Assembly: GCA_003278195.1 (NCBI GenBank)
Contig: QCGE01000012.1
Coordinates: forward strand, 1 to 52,609
Origin: Prochlorococcus sp. AG-363-P08
Lineage (GTDB): Bacteria; Cyanobacteriota; Cyanobacteriia; PCC-6307; Cyanobiaceae
DNA length: 52,609 nucleotides
Direction: 5' to 3'
Below the pieces are notes generated by a model that saw only the letters and a program-made list of their open reading frames with translations, was not told the origin of the DNA and did not search any database. The translations under genes were made by a program, and so were the position numbers. This document shows positions 7,915 through 18,189 of the stretch, one piece after another. The stretch's first letter is position 1; every line of letters starts with the position of its first letter.

Positions 7915-8868
7915 GTGAGTGATGCACGCCAACTTCTTGGAATAAAAGGAGCATCAGGTACTTCAAGTATCTGGAAATTGCGCCTTCAACTAATGAAGCC
8001 CGTTACTTGGATTCCCCTCTTATGGGGAGTCATTTGCGGTGCAGCCGCAAGTGGAAACTATCACTGGCGTCTTCCAGACATCCTTGCATCCTTAGCCTGC
8101 ATGGTCATGAGCGGGCCACTACTTGCTGGGTATACACAAACCATAAATGACTATTACGACAGAGAAATAGATGCCATTAACGAGCCATATAGACCTATCC
8201 CCTCTGGAGCCATATCGCTTACCCAAGTAAAAGTTCAAATATGGGTTCTTCTTTTGGCCGGTTTGGGGGTGGCCTATGCCCTCGACCGATGGGCAGGACA
8301 TGCCACACCTTCAGTCTTCTTATTGGCTTTAGGTGGATCCTTTGTTAGCTATATCTACTCAGCTCCTCCCCTTAAGTTAAAACAGAACGGATGGCTAGGG
8401 AACTATGCACTTGGGGCAAGCTACATTGCTTTACCTTGGTGGGCTGGCCAAGCTTTATTTGGACAATTAACTTGGATAACAGCCTTATTAACCCTTGCCT
8501 ATAGTCTTGCTGGCTTAGGAATAGCAGTAATAAACGACTTCAAAAGTGTTGAAGGAGACAAAGAACTAGGTTTGCAATCATTACCAGTAGTTTTTGGAAT
8601 AAAAAAAGCTAGCTGGATAAGTGCAGGAATGATTGATATCTTCCAACTTGCAATGGTTATTGTATTAATTACAATTGAGCAACACTTTGCATCTGTTCTA
8701 CTCATACTATTAATAATTCCACAGATGACATTTCAGGATATTTGGTTATTAAGGGATCCATTGAAATTTGATGTTAAATATCAAGCAAGTGCACAGCCAT
8801 TCCTAATCCTAGGCATGCTTGTTACAGCAACAGCAATTGGTCATAGTTACCTTATCCAAGGGTTGTGA
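7915..8868 (+). CDS. chlG: Chlorophyll synthase (prenyltransferase)
   Basis: ChlG attaches the phytyl or geranylgeranyl tail to (divinyl-)chlorophyllide, the final step of chlorophyll synthesis, in the thylakoid membrane. The 317-residue protein is a UbiA-family polytopic membrane enzyme. Its first aspartate motif is INDYYDREIDAINEPYRPIPSG (about 78-99), the ChlG-type signature, and the second is VINDFKSVEGDKELGLQSLP. Eight to nine hydrophobic segments are visible. The start is GTG at 7915. Its stop overlaps the next gene's GTG by four bases (GTGA), implying translational coupling with the penicillin-binding protein gene. Confidence 0.95.
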   Translation: MSDARQLLGIKGASGTSSIWKLRLQLMKPVTWIPLLWGVICGAAASGNYHWRLPDILASLACMVMSGPLLAGYTQTINDYYDREIDAINEPYRPIPSGAISLTQVKVQIWVLLLAGLGVAYALDRWAGHATPSVFLLALGGSFVSYIYSAPPLKLKQNGWLGNYALGASYIALPWWAGQALFGQLTWITALLTLAYSLAGLGIAVINDFKSVEGDKELGLQSLPVVFGIKKASWISAGMIDIFQLAMVIVLITIEQHFASVLLILLIIPQMTFQDIWLLRDPLKFDVKYQASAQPFLILGMLVTATAIGHSYLIQGL

Positions 8869-10748
8869 AGCCAAGCGACAGGCGTAATTGGCTTGTTTTC
8901 CTTGGCACAGCAATCACCTTAGGATGCTGTACTTCGTTTAGCGAGTTTTTAATTAGTAAAGCTATAGACTCCTTACTTCCAAGTGCGAAGGGTGTAACAA
9001 GCTATAGAAGGCCTGGGACTATAACAATTCTCTCTAGCAATGGAGAAGTGATTCAAAAGCTTGGCCCTGCAACTAGAGAAAAAGTGGAAATAGATAAAAT
9101 GACGGAGCTTATAAAGAAATCGTTTGTAGCCGCTGAAGATCGCAGATTTTTTAAACACAAGGGAATAGATAGCTGGGGAATAATTAGAGCACTCCTTAGA
9201 AATATCAAGAAGGGTTCTGTACAAGAAGGTGGAAGTACTATTACTCAACAATTAGCAAGAACAGTTTTTCTTAGTCAAGATAAAACATTAACGAGAAAAT
9301 TAAAAGAAGCTGCTCTTGCTTATAAATTAGAAAGAGAGCTTAGCAAAGAAGAAATACTACAGGAATACCTAAATAATGTGTACCTTGGTTCCGGCGCATA
9401 TGGTATTGCAGATGCATCATGGGTCTACTTTTCTAAGGAACCTAATGAACTAAATCTTGCTGAAGTTGCAATAATTGCAGGGTTACCTCCAGCTCCCTCT
9501 CTTTACTCCCCTCTTGTAAATCCCAATCTTGCTATTAAGCGTCGTAATATAGTACTGAATAGAATGTTTGAAGCAGGCTACATATCTAACATTGAATTCA
9601 AAAGAGCTTTAGAAAATTCCTTAGCCCTTAAGCCTGCAATCCCAAAATTTTACAATAGTTCTGCTCCTTTCTTTACTAGCTGGATAGCAAAGGAAATACC
9701 TAAGATTTTATCTCCCGAGCAATTAGAGATTGGTGGCCTAAAAATAAAAACAACACTTAATTTAAATTGGCAAAAAGAAGCTCAGAAAGTGCTGCGTAAA
9801 TTCAGCCCAGGTAATACAGAAGGTTCTATTCTTTCGATTGAGCCTAATACTGGAAAAGTAAGAGTTATGGTTGGGGGGAAGGATTTCACCTCAACACAAT
9901 TCAATCGAGCGACACAAGCATTAAGATCTCCTGGTTCAACTTTTAAATTAATACCTTTTGTCTCAGCATTAGAGTATGGATTAAAACCCGAGGATAAATT
10001 TATAGATACACCAATTTGCTGGTATGGCTATTGCCCGAAAAATTTTGGTAATAAATATGTCGGTGAAGTCTCTCTTGCAGACGCGCTAAAAGATTCACAC
10101 AATACTGTTGCTGTTCAAATATTAGCAAAGGTAGGGTTTGAAAGAGTTATTTCAACTGCAAATAGGCTAGGAATTGGTAATCAGAGAAAACTAGGAAAAT
10201 ATTATCCTTTAGCCATAGGAGCATATGAACAAACTTTACTCGAAATGACATCTGCCTATTCTGCAATTACCAATAGAGGTGTTTATATTAAACCAACACC
10301 ATTTGAAGAAATAAGAGGAGCAAATAATGCAATCTTATGGAGTAATAAATCCAATGGAGACAAAGGTAAAAAGGTAATCAATAGAGATATTGCAGATACT
10401 ATGAATTGGATGCTTCAAAGAGTAGTTAAAAATGGAACAGGTCTTGCTGCAACTCTTCCAAATAGGCCAGTTGCCGGTAAAACCGGAACTTCGGAAGGAG
10501 GCAGAGACCTATGGTTCATAGGCTCTATTCCACAATTAACAACTGGTGTATGGTTTGGCTATGACAATAACAAAGAGACCAAGAGTGGAAGTGGTGAAGC
10601 TGCCTGGGTCTGGAAGAAATTCATGTCAGAAGTTTCGCCTAGCTTAAAAATAATCAACTTCCCGAGCAGACCAATTTCAAATAAAGAAGTTGAATTAAAA
10701 GAAGGAAAACTTATACTGCCTGTAAAAGGGCCAAGGCCTAAATTATAG
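8865..10748 (+). CDS. Class A penicillin-binding protein (bifunctional transglycosylase/transpeptidase)
   Basis: This enzyme polymerises and cross-links peptidoglycan in the periplasm. The 627-residue protein has an N-terminal membrane anchor (about 10-32). The GT51 glycosyltransferase domain (about 65-240) carries catalytic Glu91 in AAEDRRFF, and EGGSTITQQLARTVFL. The transpeptidase domain has the three penicillin-binding motifs: S358-T-F-K361 in SPGSTFK, S411-H-N413, and K539-T-G-T in VAGKTGTSEGG. All catalytic residues are present. The GTG start at 8865 overlaps the chlG stop. Class A enzymes of cyanobacteria are often called PBP1A/1B-like (ponA/mrcB); the paralogue cannot be fixed from this window. 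Confidence 0.93.
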   Translation: MKPSDRRNWLVFLGTAITLGCCTSFSEFLISKAIDSLLPSAKGVTSYRRPGTITILSSNGEVIQKLGPATREKVEIDKMTELIKKSFVAAEDRRFFKHKGIDSWGIIRALLRNIKKGSVQEGGSTITQQLARTVFLSQDKTLTRKLKEAALAYKLERELSKEEILQEYLNNVYLGSGAYGIADASWVYFSKEPNELNLAEVAIIAGLPPAPSLYSPLVNPNLAIKRRNIVLNRMFEAGYISNIEFKRALENSLALKPAIPKFYNSSAPFFTSWIAKEIPKILSPEQLEIGGLKIKTTLNLNWQKEAQKVLRKFSPGNTEGSILSIEPNTGKVRVMVGGKDFTSTQFNRATQALRSPGSTFKLIPFVSALEYGLKPEDKFIDTPICWYGYCPKNFGNKYVGEVSLADALKDSHNTVAVQILAKVGFERVISTANRLGIGNQRKLGKYYPLAIGAYEQTLLEMTSAYSAITNRGVYIKPTPFEEIRGANNAILWSNKSNGDKGKKVINRDIADTMNWMLQRVVKNGTGLAATLPNRPVAGKTGTSEGGRDLWFIGSIPQLTTGVWFGYDNNKETKSGSGEAAWVWKKFMSEVSPSLKIINFPSRPISNKEVELKEGKLILPVKGPRPKL

Positions 10749-10795
10749 AAATGAAAAAGGTAAAAATAGTAACTACTATTATAACCCAAATACTT

Positions 10796-12151
10796 CTAGC
10801 TTAACTCCATTACAGCAGCATAGAATCCGTCTCCCTTTATATCAGGGTCTGGATATATTTGCCTTTCACTAATAAGATTAATCTCCTCATGAAAATCTAG
10901 GAATCTTTTGATTTGTAATTCATTTTCTTCCGGATTAATAGTGCATGTCGCATATACAATCCTTCCTCCTTTCATTAATAAAGGAAGCAATCCCTCAAGT
11001 AAATTTCTCTGAAGACAAATAAGCTCGTCAATTTTTGAAGGAGACATTCTCCATCTTGCATCAGGGTTTCGAGAAAGAGTTCCCAAGCCAGAGCATGGTG
11101 CGTCAAGAAGAATCTTATTGAATGATTTTTTCCAGGAAGGCTTCACATTGCATATTTCCGTCACATCAGCCATAAAAAATTTCATGCATGTAATCCCAAG
11201 CCGATCATTATTTTCAATTACTCTCTTCAGTCGTTCAGATAAACGATCTATAGCCCATATTTCACCTTTATCGCCTATTAGTTCCGCTAAATGTGTAGCT
11301 TTTCCTCCAGGTGCTGCACATGCATCCAAGATCCTCTCTCCAGGATTAGGTAACAACAATGGAGCCACCCACTGAGCGACTCTGTCTTGAACCGTCCATT
11401 TCCCATCTGAATAGCCAGGCCAAGTGCGTACATCTCCTGAACTATTGGCGACCTGGATTGCATCTGGATAACCATTAACAAAAAAGACATCGAACCCTTC
11501 TTGCTTAAAAATCTCTATCAAGCTTTCAGGGCTTGTTTTTAACCGGTTCGCTCTCAAATCAACTGTAGGTACTCGGTTAAATGCTCTTGCAATTCTTTCA
11601 GCCTGGGTCCAACCAAACCAATCCAATAATTTTCCTGAAAGCCACCCTGGTAAGGACTGCTCCTGGGATAAACGCTCAATGAGCGAATCAGGCTGTGGAA
11701 GTTTCTCCCCTTTAGAAAACTTTCGTTCTGCTGTTCTCAGTAAGCCATTTACAACGGGGGCCAATCTCGAAAATTTTGTATGTTTCACCAACTCAACGGA
11801 AGTATTAACAGCTGCAGAAGAAGGGATTTTATTCATATAGATAAGTTGATAAAGGCCTAAATGCAAAAGCCAACGAAGAGGAGGGGGCTGCTTCTTTGAA
11901 GGAATTTTCCCTAAATAGTCAATCCAACAATCAAGAGAACCCCTTTGACGTATAGCTCCATAAGACAATTCTTTTACTAAACTTCTATCACTTTCACTTA
12001 AATCATTAAGTCTCAAAACTCTCTCAAGAGCAATATCTGCATATGCTCCTGCCGACACTGACATAAGAACATCCCATGCCATTTTACGTGGCATCAATCC
12101 CTTCTTCAAAGGATCAGAAGAGAAAAACCCTAAAGAGCCTTTATGTCCCAC
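10796..12151 (-). CDS. rsmB: 16S rRNA m5C967 methyltransferase
   Basis: RsmB (Sun/Fmu) methylates C967 of 16S rRNA with SAM. The 451-residue protein has an N-terminal NusB-like RNA-binding domain (about 25-160) followed by the methyltransferase domain. SAM motif ILDACAAPGGKATHLAELIG is intact. The two family cysteines are both present: the motif IV one in LLDAPCSGLGTLSRNPDARWR, and the motif VI one in IVYATCTINPEENE. The start may be ATG 12151 or the internal Met22 (PRKMAWDVL), which better matches the usual family start. It is convergent with the penicillin-binding protein gene. Confidence 0.94.
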   Translation of the reverse strand: MGHKGSLGFFSSDPLKKGLMPRKMAWDVLMSVSAGAYADIALERVLRLNDLSESDRSLVKELSYGAIRQRGSLDCWIDYLGKIPSKKQPPPLRWLLHLGLYQLIYMNKIPSSAAVNTSVELVKHTKFSRLAPVVNGLLRTAERKFSKGEKLPQPDSLIERLSQEQSLPGWLSGKLLDWFGWTQAERIARAFNRVPTVDLRANRLKTSPESLIEIFKQEGFDVFFVNGYPDAIQVANSSGDVRTWPGYSDGKWTVQDRVAQWVAPLLLPNPGERILDACAAPGGKATHLAELIGDKGEIWAIDRLSERLKRVIENNDRLGITCMKFFMADVTEICNVKPSWKKSFNKILLDAPCSGLGTLSRNPDARWRMSPSKIDELICLQRNLLEGLLPLLMKGGRIVYATCTINPEENELQIKRFLDFHEEINLISERQIYPDPDIKGDGFYAAVMELS

Positions 12152-12224
12152 TTATTTTTAAAAGATAGTGAGTATATTTAAAAATAACAGAGAATAAAGT
12201 AAAGTGTACTAGTGCAAGCTGATA

Positions 12225-12544
12225 TCAACATATGTCTGGTCTCCAAAGATATTTAGAAAGTTCAAAATACCCATTTATATCAACTTCTAGGCCTTCAGAA
12301 ATTAATAAGTCATATTGCATCCAGTCAGACCTCTCGCGAGACAAGCGCTTAGAGATGCATCCCTTAGCATTAACAGCTCTATGCCAAGGAACCAAAGAAG
12401 GCGAAGGTAATCTCTCAATACCCACCCAACCTGCCTTGCAGATCCATAGCGTCCTATCAAATCAGCTATCTGTCCATAAGTAGCTACCTTCCCATAAGGG
12501 ATTTTCATTACAGCATTACTTACTCTTATATCAAAGGTGTCCAT
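12225..12544 (-). pseudogene. Alkyltransferase-like protein (ATL, MGMT family) split by a frameshift
   Basis: Two overlapping frames together spell one alkyltransferase-like protein of about 106 residues. From ATG 12544 the first frame gives IPYGKVATYGQIADLIGRYG followed by SARQVGWVLR. After about position 12412 the second frame continues with LPSPSLVPWHRAVNAKGCIS and a C-terminal YFELSKYLWRP. ATLs bind O6-alkylguanine in DNA and flag it for nucleotide excision repair. They have Trp where true methyltransferases have the acceptor Cys (PWHR instead of PCHR), as here. One missing base near 12411-12412 restores a typical protein. It is either a recent pseudogene or a sequence error. Head-to-head with trmH. 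Confidence 0.75.
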
Positions 12545-12550
12545 TTGATT

Positions 12551-13240
12551 ATGCCTCTTCTACCAAGACGCTTTCAGCGGTTAAAGACAGTTCTAGATTC
12601 TCGAATGGCAGATCTCACACTGTTACTTGAGGAAGTTGAAAAGCCTCATAATATTTCTGCAATTTTACGTAGTTGTGATGCAGTTGGAGTACTTGAAGTC
12701 CACTCAGTAAATAAAGGAGATAGAACACCAACATTCAATAGCACAGCTCAAGGTAGTCAAAAATGGGTAGCAATTCATAATCACGTCACGATCAATAAAG
12801 CAGCGTCATCACTTAAAAGTGCTGGATTCCAACTATTAGGGACAAGTTTAGAAAAAGATTCAAGGGACTACCGTGAGTTCAATTTCTGCAAGCCAACAGC
12901 ATTTATTTTGGGCGCTGAAAAATGGGGCTTAAGCAAAGAAGCAAAATCATTAATGGATGAATCCTTATACATCCCTATGAGTGGAATGGTTCAATCACTA
13001 AATGTATCTGTGGCCGCTGCTATCTTATTATTCGAAGCACTAAGACAAAGAGAAGAAGCTGGAATTATTCCTAAAAATGGAGAAGGCCTATCTAAAAGAA
13101 GTTATCAAGACCGTCTGTTTGAATGGGCTTATCCAGAGGTAGCGAACTGGTGTAAAAAAGAAAACAAATCCTACCCAAGAATTAATGAATATGGTGAGAT
13201 AACTGAAGATTTACCTAGGAAACCAAAAATGCGCTATTAA
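12551..13240 (+). CDS. trmH: tRNA (guanosine-18-2'-O)-methyltransferase
   Basis: TrmH 2'-O-methylates G18 in the D-loop of tRNAs. The protein belongs to the SPOUT superfamily: motif 1 is VEKPHNISAILRSCDAVGVLEVH, motif 2 is PTAFILGAEKWGLS, and motif 3 is YIPMSGMVQSLNVSVAAAILLFEALRQR. The C-terminal extension (about 175-229) is typical of TrmH rather than the shorter TrmL. I choose ATG 12551 over a TTG two codons upstream. The start is only 6 bases from the start of the divergent alkyltransferase-like gene, so the promoters must overlap the coding regions. Confidence 0.9.
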   Translation: MPLLPRRFQRLKTVLDSRMADLTLLLEEVEKPHNISAILRSCDAVGVLEVHSVNKGDRTPTFNSTAQGSQKWVAIHNHVTINKAASSLKSAGFQLLGTSLEKDSRDYREFNFCKPTAFILGAEKWGLSKEAKSLMDESLYIPMSGMVQSLNVSVAAAILLFEALRQREEAGIIPKNGEGLSKRSYQDRLFEWAYPEVANWCKKENKSYPRINEYGEITEDLPRKPKMRY

Positions 13241-13555
13241 GTCCAAGATGTTAAGACAGCCCTATTCTCAGGCTTTGTAGACAAGGGTCCCTTAAATGAC
13301 ATTTGACAACTTTTCTAAGGTAAATTAATTATGCAAAAAAGTTCCAAAGAAATCTTTAAACTGTAATTAGATATAGATCTTTAATAAGATCTATATGATT
13401 GCATAAAGTATTCACCTTGTCTTCCAAGAAGAACAATATATTAATATTTCTGAGGTTATTTTGTCTCTAAAAAATATTAGATCTTTTTCTGAACATCTTG
13501 GTCTCAAAATTAAATGAAAAAGAATAACCAAGTCTAGATTGACTCATCTCCAAAC
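13241..13555. other. Convergent intergenic region with an 11-bp inverted repeat
   Basis: This 315-base, AT-rich gap separates the ends of trmH and the ABC permease gene. Apart from the inverted repeat at 13371-13396 I see no convincing gene. A 36-codon frame without a start codon ends at about 13515 but is too weak to call. Confidence 0.5.
13371..13396. terminator. Perfect inverted repeat, possible bidirectional terminator
   Basis: ATATAGATCTT (13371-13381) and its exact reverse complement (13386-13396) flank the loop TAAT. The 11-bp stem lies between two converging genes, where a shared terminator would be expected. It lacks a G+C-rich stem and a clean T-run, so it could instead be a protein-binding palindrome. 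Confidence 0.4.
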
Positions 13556-14404
13556 TTATCGCTTATTACTAATCCATACTTCCAACCCTTCTCCTATAAA
13601 AGAGAGGCCTAAAACCAATAAAAACATTGCTATGCCTGGGTAAAGGGCTGTCCACCACACTCCAGTAGGGACAGCTGATAACGCCATATGAAGATCGCTT
13701 CCCCACTCTGGTACAGACTCAGGCAAGCCTAGGCCAAGAAAACCTAATCCACCAAGGACCAAAACAGCATCAGCTGCATTTAATGAAAACAAAACAGGAA
13801 CAGAAATAACTACATTAGAAAGTAAATATTTACGCATGATCCATATGGGTCCGGCTCCTAAAGATCGTGCTGCATCTATATACATTTCTGACTTAACTTG
13901 TGCTGTCTGATTCCTTACTACACGGAAGTACTGAGGTATATAAACTATACATAGTGCTGCGGCTGCATTCGGAATTCCTTTTCCAAACAAGAATGCCAGA
14001 ACCACTGATAGTAATAGCACTGGCAATGTGTAGATAGTATCCATAATTAATACCAAAATGCGATCAAATGCACCGCCAAAGTATGCACTAATTATCCCTG
14101 CAGGGACACCAAGAAGTACTGCTAAGGATACCGCTAGAAGTACCACCTGAAGAGCTACTGAGCTGCCTTCTAAAGTTCTTACACAAACATCTCTTCCTAA
14201 TCGATCAGTTCCACACCAATGCTCAAAAGATGGAGGTGAAAAGATAGGGTTATCAATTCCGATATTCGCGTCAGGTAAAACACCAGCCAAGCTAAGCAAA
14301 GGGGCAAGTAAAGCCACTATTAAATGGATAAGGACAATAAAAAGTCCCCATCGAGCCAAGGAATAAGAGAGCTGGGTTGATTTTTTTGTTCTGCTTGGAA
14401 ACAA
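13556..14404 (-). CDS. ABC transporter permease, peptide/nickel type (DppC/OppC-like)
   Basis: This 282-residue inner-membrane protein has about six transmembrane segments and the binding-protein-dependent permease domain. The EAA-type loop is visible as YIDAARSLGAGPIWIMRKYLLSN (about 175-197). The N-terminal signature HWCGTDRLGRDVCVRT is typical of the DppC/OppC branch that carries di- or oligopeptides. No partner permease (DppB), ATPase or binding protein lies in the window, so the substrate is unknown. The gene is flanked by convergent trmH and a divergent small membrane-protein gene. Confidence 0.9.
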   Translation of the reverse strand: MFPSRTKKSTQLSYSLARWGLFIVLIHLIVALLAPLLSLAGVLPDANIGIDNPIFSPPSFEHWCGTDRLGRDVCVRTLEGSSVALQVVLLAVSLAVLLGVPAGIISAYFGGAFDRILVLIMDTIYTLPVLLLSVVLAFLFGKGIPNAAAALCIVYIPQYFRVVRNQTAQVKSEMYIDAARSLGAGPIWIMRKYLLSNVVISVPVLFSLNAADAVLVLGGLGFLGLGLPESVPEWGSDLHMALSAVPTGVWWTALYPGIAMFLLVLGLSFIGEGLEVWISNKR

Positions 14405-14491
14405 AAGCCAGTGAGAGATCTTCTCAATTCAGCATATATGCTTGCAAACAGAAAAAAAATGGCCTAAACAAATAATTGAATAAATCAGAAC

Positions 14492-14647
14492 ATGCCTAAC
14501 AAAGAGCAAGGACTAACAGTTGGCGAATTAACAATTGCCATAAGTGGTTTGATAGTGATTCTCCTATTATGGACAACTTTCGATGGACAAAAACAATCTG
14601 AAAATAACAGTCTTTTACTTAAAGAAAATATTGAGAAGAAAGCTTGA
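14492..14647 (+). CDS. Small single-pass membrane protein
   Basis: A 51-residue frame from ATG 14492 to TGA 14647. The N-terminus is polar (PNKEQGLTVGE), followed by one hydrophobic helix (LTIAISGLIVILLLWTTF, about 13-30) and a charged C-terminal tail ending in ENIEKKA. The clean tripartite layout suggests a real small membrane protein. I do not recognise the family. It is divergent from the ABC permease and convergent with lepA. Confidence 0.6.
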   Translation: MPNKEQGLTVGELTIAISGLIVILLLWTTFDGQKQSENNSLLLKENIEKKA

Positions 14648-14726
14648 GCGTTCTCCAGGCAAGCATCCAAGGTAAAATAATCAGTTTAAATTGTTAGTCC
14701 TTATTAATTCGATATGCACCTTTATT

Positions 14727-16535
14727 CTATTGATTAAGTTTTAGCACTGCCATAAATGCTTCTTGAGGAACATCTACCTTGCCCATAGCCTTCATTCTCT
14801 TCTTACCTTTAGCCTGCTTCTTTAAAAGTTTTTTCTTTCTAGAAATATCTCCTCCATAACATTTTGCAAGAACATCTTTTCGCATCGCGCTAATACTTTC
14901 ACTCGCAATCACACGACTCCCAATAGAGGCCTGCAGAGGAATCTTAAATTGTTGACGTGGAATTAGCTCCTTAAGCTTCTCTACCAAACCTTTACCTACT
15001 GCATAGGCCTTGTCTCGATGAACTATTGTTGTAAGTGGATCTGCTCTTTCAGAGTTAATAAGTACATCTAACCTAACAAGTTCGTTAGAGCGATAACCAA
15101 TCAAATGATACTCCATGGAAGCATAACCCTTGGTACGACTTTTCATCTGATCAAAAAAGTCAGTGACTACCTCTGCTAAAGGTAATTCATATACCAAAGT
15201 AACTCTATCAGTAGTTATATATTTCATATCAATGAAATCACCTCTACGATCTTGACACAATGCCATAAGTGTTCCGTTGTAATCATTTGGAGCATATATT
15301 TCCATTCTTACATAAGGCTCTTCTATTGAATCTCTTTGCTGTGGATCCGGTAATGTTGCAGGGTTATCTATCATAACAATACTGTTATCTAGCATGTTAA
15401 CCTTATAAATCACTGAAGGGGCAGTTACAATTAAATCCAAGTCGTATTCACGCTCTAAACGTTCTTGAACTATTTCCATATGTAAAAGGCCTAGAAACCC
15501 ACATCTAAAGCCAAAACCCATTGCACTACTAGTTTCTGGCTCATATTTCAAAGCAGCATCTGAAAGCTGCAACTTATCAAGGGCTTCTCTTAAATCTGGA
15601 TATTGGTCAGCATCTGTTGGAAATAATCCACAGAATACCACTGGTTTAGCTTCAACATATCCTGGCAAAGGTTGATCAGCTGGTGAACCTAATAAAGTAA
15701 TGGTATCTCCAACTCTTGCATCAGAAACCGCTTTAATTGAAGCCGCTAAGTAACCTACTTCTCCTGAATGTAGCTCATCAACTTTGCATTGATTAGGAGC
15801 CATAATTCCAATCTCATCAAGCTCATAACTCTTGTTGCTTGCCATTAAAAGGACCTTGTCTCTTAGAGATATTCGACCACTAATTACCCGAAAATAAACA
15901 ATCACTCCTCTATATGAATCATAATATGAATCAAATATCAATGCCTTTGTTTTCTCTTGAAGAGAATCTTTGGGAGGACTCACTCGTTCAACTACTGCCT
16001 GTAGAATTTCAGGAACACCAAGGCCTGTTTTGGCCGAGCAACTTATCGCATTTGAAGTATCTAATCCAATAATTGACTCTATCTCTTCCTTGATACGCTC
16101 AGGATCTGCTCCAGGCAAATCAATCTTATTTAAAACTGGAATAATCTCTAAATCATTCTCTAAAGCTAGGTAAACATTAGCCAAAGTTTGAGCCTCTACA
16201 CCTTGGCTTGCATCAACAACTAACAAAGCACCCTCACAAGCCTGCAAGGAGCGGCTCACCTCATATGAAAAATCAACATGTCCTGGAGTATCTATAAGGT
16301 TAAGCACATATTCCTCGCCATCTATAGCGGTGTAATTCATTCTCGCTGCTTGTAGTTTGATAGTAATTCCTCGTTCTCGTTCAAGCTCCATATTGTCTAA
16401 GAACTGATCCTGCATATCTCTACCCGCAACAGTTCCTGTCTCCTGCAGAAGCCTGTCAGCAAGAGTGGACTTGCCATGATCAATATGAGCAATGATGCAG
16501 AAGTTTCTCAAGCGAGAAACAGGTACTTCAGTCAT
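14727..16535 (-). CDS. lepA: Elongation factor 4 (back-translocating GTPase)
   Basis: LepA/EF4 is a translational GTPase that acts on stalled or mistranslocated ribosomes. The 602-residue protein is full length. The G domain has AHIDHGKST (G1, about 16-24), the RGITIK switch, DTPGHVDF and NKID. Domains II, III and V follow. The LepA-specific C-terminal domain ends in the basic stretch [20 protein letters not shown] and the terminal [11 protein letters not shown]. The ATG at 16535 matches the family start. Nothing unusual. Confidence 0.98.
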   Translation of the reverse strand: MTEVPVSRLRNFCIIAHIDHGKSTLADRLLQETGTVAGRDMQDQFLDNMELERERGITIKLQAARMNYTAIDGEEYVLNLIDTPGHVDFSYEVSRSLQACEGALLVVDASQGVEAQTLANVYLALENDLEIIPVLNKIDLPGADPERIKEEIESIIGLDTSNAISCSAKTGLGVPEILQAVVERVSPPKDSLQEKTKALIFDSYYDSYRGVIVYFRVISGRISLRDKVLLMASNKSYELDEIGIMAPNQCKVDELHSGEVGYLAASIKAVSDARVGDTITLLGSPADQPLPGYVEAKPVVFCGLFPTDADQYPDLREALDKLQLSDAALKYEPETSSAMGFGFRCGFLGLLHMEIVQERLEREYDLDLIVTAPSVIYKVNMLDNSIVMIDNPATLPDPQQRDSIEEPYVRMEIYAPNDYNGTLMALCQDRRGDFIDMKYITTDRVTLVYELPLAEVVTDFFDQMKSRTKGYASMEYHLIGYRSNELVRLDVLINSERADPLTTIVHRDKAYAVGKGLVEKLKELIPRQQFKIPLQASIGSRVIASESISAMRKDVLAKCYGGDISRKKKLLKKQAKGKKRMKAMGKVDVPQEAFMAVLKLNQ

Positions 16536-16621
16536 TAGGGGATCTTCCCTTTAGTGCGTATTCAGTTACTTGCATGATCCTATAGAGAAACATCTTTATT
16601 CATTAAATGATGCTGTTCTAT

Positions 16622-18112
16622 TCAAGAGAGATCTAGCAGCATATCGTTTCGCTTACGGATCTCTGCTAATAGCTGATTTTGATTAATCAAATCTTGTCCA
16701 AAACTTGGCAGAAGCTTGTGAAGCTTTTTTTGCCACTTCTCAGATCGCACTTTCTCAGTCCAACAAGACTGTAAAACTTCCAACATGATTTGTACTGCTG
16801 TACTCGCTCCTGGAGAAGCCCCCAAAAGAGCCGCTAAAGAACCGTCTTTAGATGTAACGACCTCAGTACCCATTTGCAAAACGCTACCTCTAGACGTGCG
16901 CTTAATTATCTGAACTCTTTGTCCTGCAAGCTCTAAATTCCAATCCTTCGCCTCTGCATTAGGAAAAAACTCCATAAGAGCATTTATACGATCTTCTTGT
17001 GACTGACGAGCCTGGTTTACAAGATAAACTACCAAGTCAAGATTTTTAAGCCCCACCTGGAGAGATGGTCCCAGATTATTAAAAGTGAGGGAACGATACA
17101 AATCCAAGCTTGATCCTTGCTTTAGAAATTTGGTTGTATATCCCGCAAAAGGTCCAAATAATAATGATCGAGAACCTGCTATCCACCTGGTATCTAAATG
17201 AGGAACTGACATTGGTGGAGCACCAACCTTTGCCTTCCCATATACCTTTGCATTATGCCGTTTAGATAAGCCTTGATCACTACAAACTAACCACTGACCA
17301 CTAACCGGAAATCCCCCATAGATAGCAGCTTCTGGAATACCTGATTTCTGTAAAAGAGGTAAAGCCCCCCCACCTGCTCCAAGAAAAACAAATGGAGCTC
17401 GAACATATCTAATCCCAGATTCACCCTTAATTTCTAATTCCCATTGTTTTTGCTCAAGCCTCTGAAGATTAGTCACTTCAGTTTGATATAACAGGTCTAC
17501 AACTCCACTAGTCCGAATAGATTCCAAATATCCACAGGTAAGTGCTCCAAAGTCAATATCTGTTCCACGTTCAATTGAGGTTGCAGCAAAATTATTTTTG
17601 GAAGAACGTCCAGCCATGACCAAAGGCATCCATTCAGAAAGCTCTGATGAATCATTACTCCAACGCATCGAAGAAAATGCTGAGAGTTTTTTCATTTCTT
17701 CAAAACGCTTTCTTAAAAAGGCAACATCGTTTTCTCCAGAAACAAAACTGATATGGGGAACACGATGAAGAAACTTCGAAGTATCTAACTTTCCCAAATC
17801 CTTCAAAGACGCCCAATATTCCAAACTCCTCTCAAAAGAGGTATTAATTACTAATGCCTTGGAAGTATCTACACATCCATTGGGCCTCATCGGGGTGTAA
17901 TTCAACTCACAATTAGCGGCATGCCCAGTACCTGCATTATTTAAGGCAGAACTGCTCTCAAGGGCTGGAGAACCCAATCTTTCAACTATCAGAAGCCTAA
18001 GGCCGGGCTCAAGCTCACTAAGCAAAGAAGCCAAGGTTGCACTCATTATTCCACCGCCAACCAAGACGGCGTCATAACGATCTACAGACCCGAGTGATTC
18101 AGAGAAAATCAA
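16622..18112 (-). CDS. mqo: Malate:quinone oxidoreductase
   Basis: Mqo is a membrane-associated FAD enzyme that oxidises malate to oxaloacetate and reduces quinone. The FAD dinucleotide motif is [18 protein letters not shown] near the N-terminus. Family blocks include [37 protein letters not shown] and the C-terminal [10 protein letters not shown]. The frame is open from an ATG at 18205, but that start would overlap the divergent NFU gene and add about 30 unrelated residues. TTG 18112 gives about 496 residues, the normal family length, so I prefer it. The true start is uncertain. Confidence 0.92.
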   Translation of the reverse strand: MIFSESLGSVDRYDAVLVGGGIMSATLASLLSELEPGLRLLIVERLGSPALESSSALNNAGTGHAANCELNYTPMRPNGCVDTSKALVINTSFERSLEYWASLKDLGKLDTSKFLHRVPHISFVSGENDVAFLRKRFEEMKKLSAFSSMRWSNDSSELSEWMPLVMAGRSSKNNFAATSIERGTDIDFGALTCGYLESIRTSGVVDLLYQTEVTNLQRLEQKQWELEIKGESGIRYVRAPFVFLGAGGGALPLLQKSGIPEAAIYGGFPVSGQWLVCSDQGLSKRHNAKVYGKAKVGAPPMSVPHLDTRWIAGSRSLLFGPFAGYTTKFLKQGSSLDLYRSLTFNNLGPSLQVGLKNLDLVVYLVNQARQSQEDRINALMEFFPNAEAKDWNLELAGQRVQIIKRTSRGSVLQMGTEVVTSKDGSLAALLGASPGASTAVQIMLEVLQSCWTEKVRSEKWQKKLHKLLPSFGQDLINQNQLLAEIRKRNDMLLDLS

Positions 18113-18189
18113 AAATTTCCTAGACCCTTCTGGCCAGATTATGTGCTCACTTATTAGGCTTTGGTTAATTCGATACTCAAATACCACTA

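Noticed and set aside
12232-12483. Plus-strand open frame opposite the alkyltransferase-like gene
   Set aside because: It is antisense to the split ATL gene, whose two pieces match a known family; the plus frame has no recognisable content.
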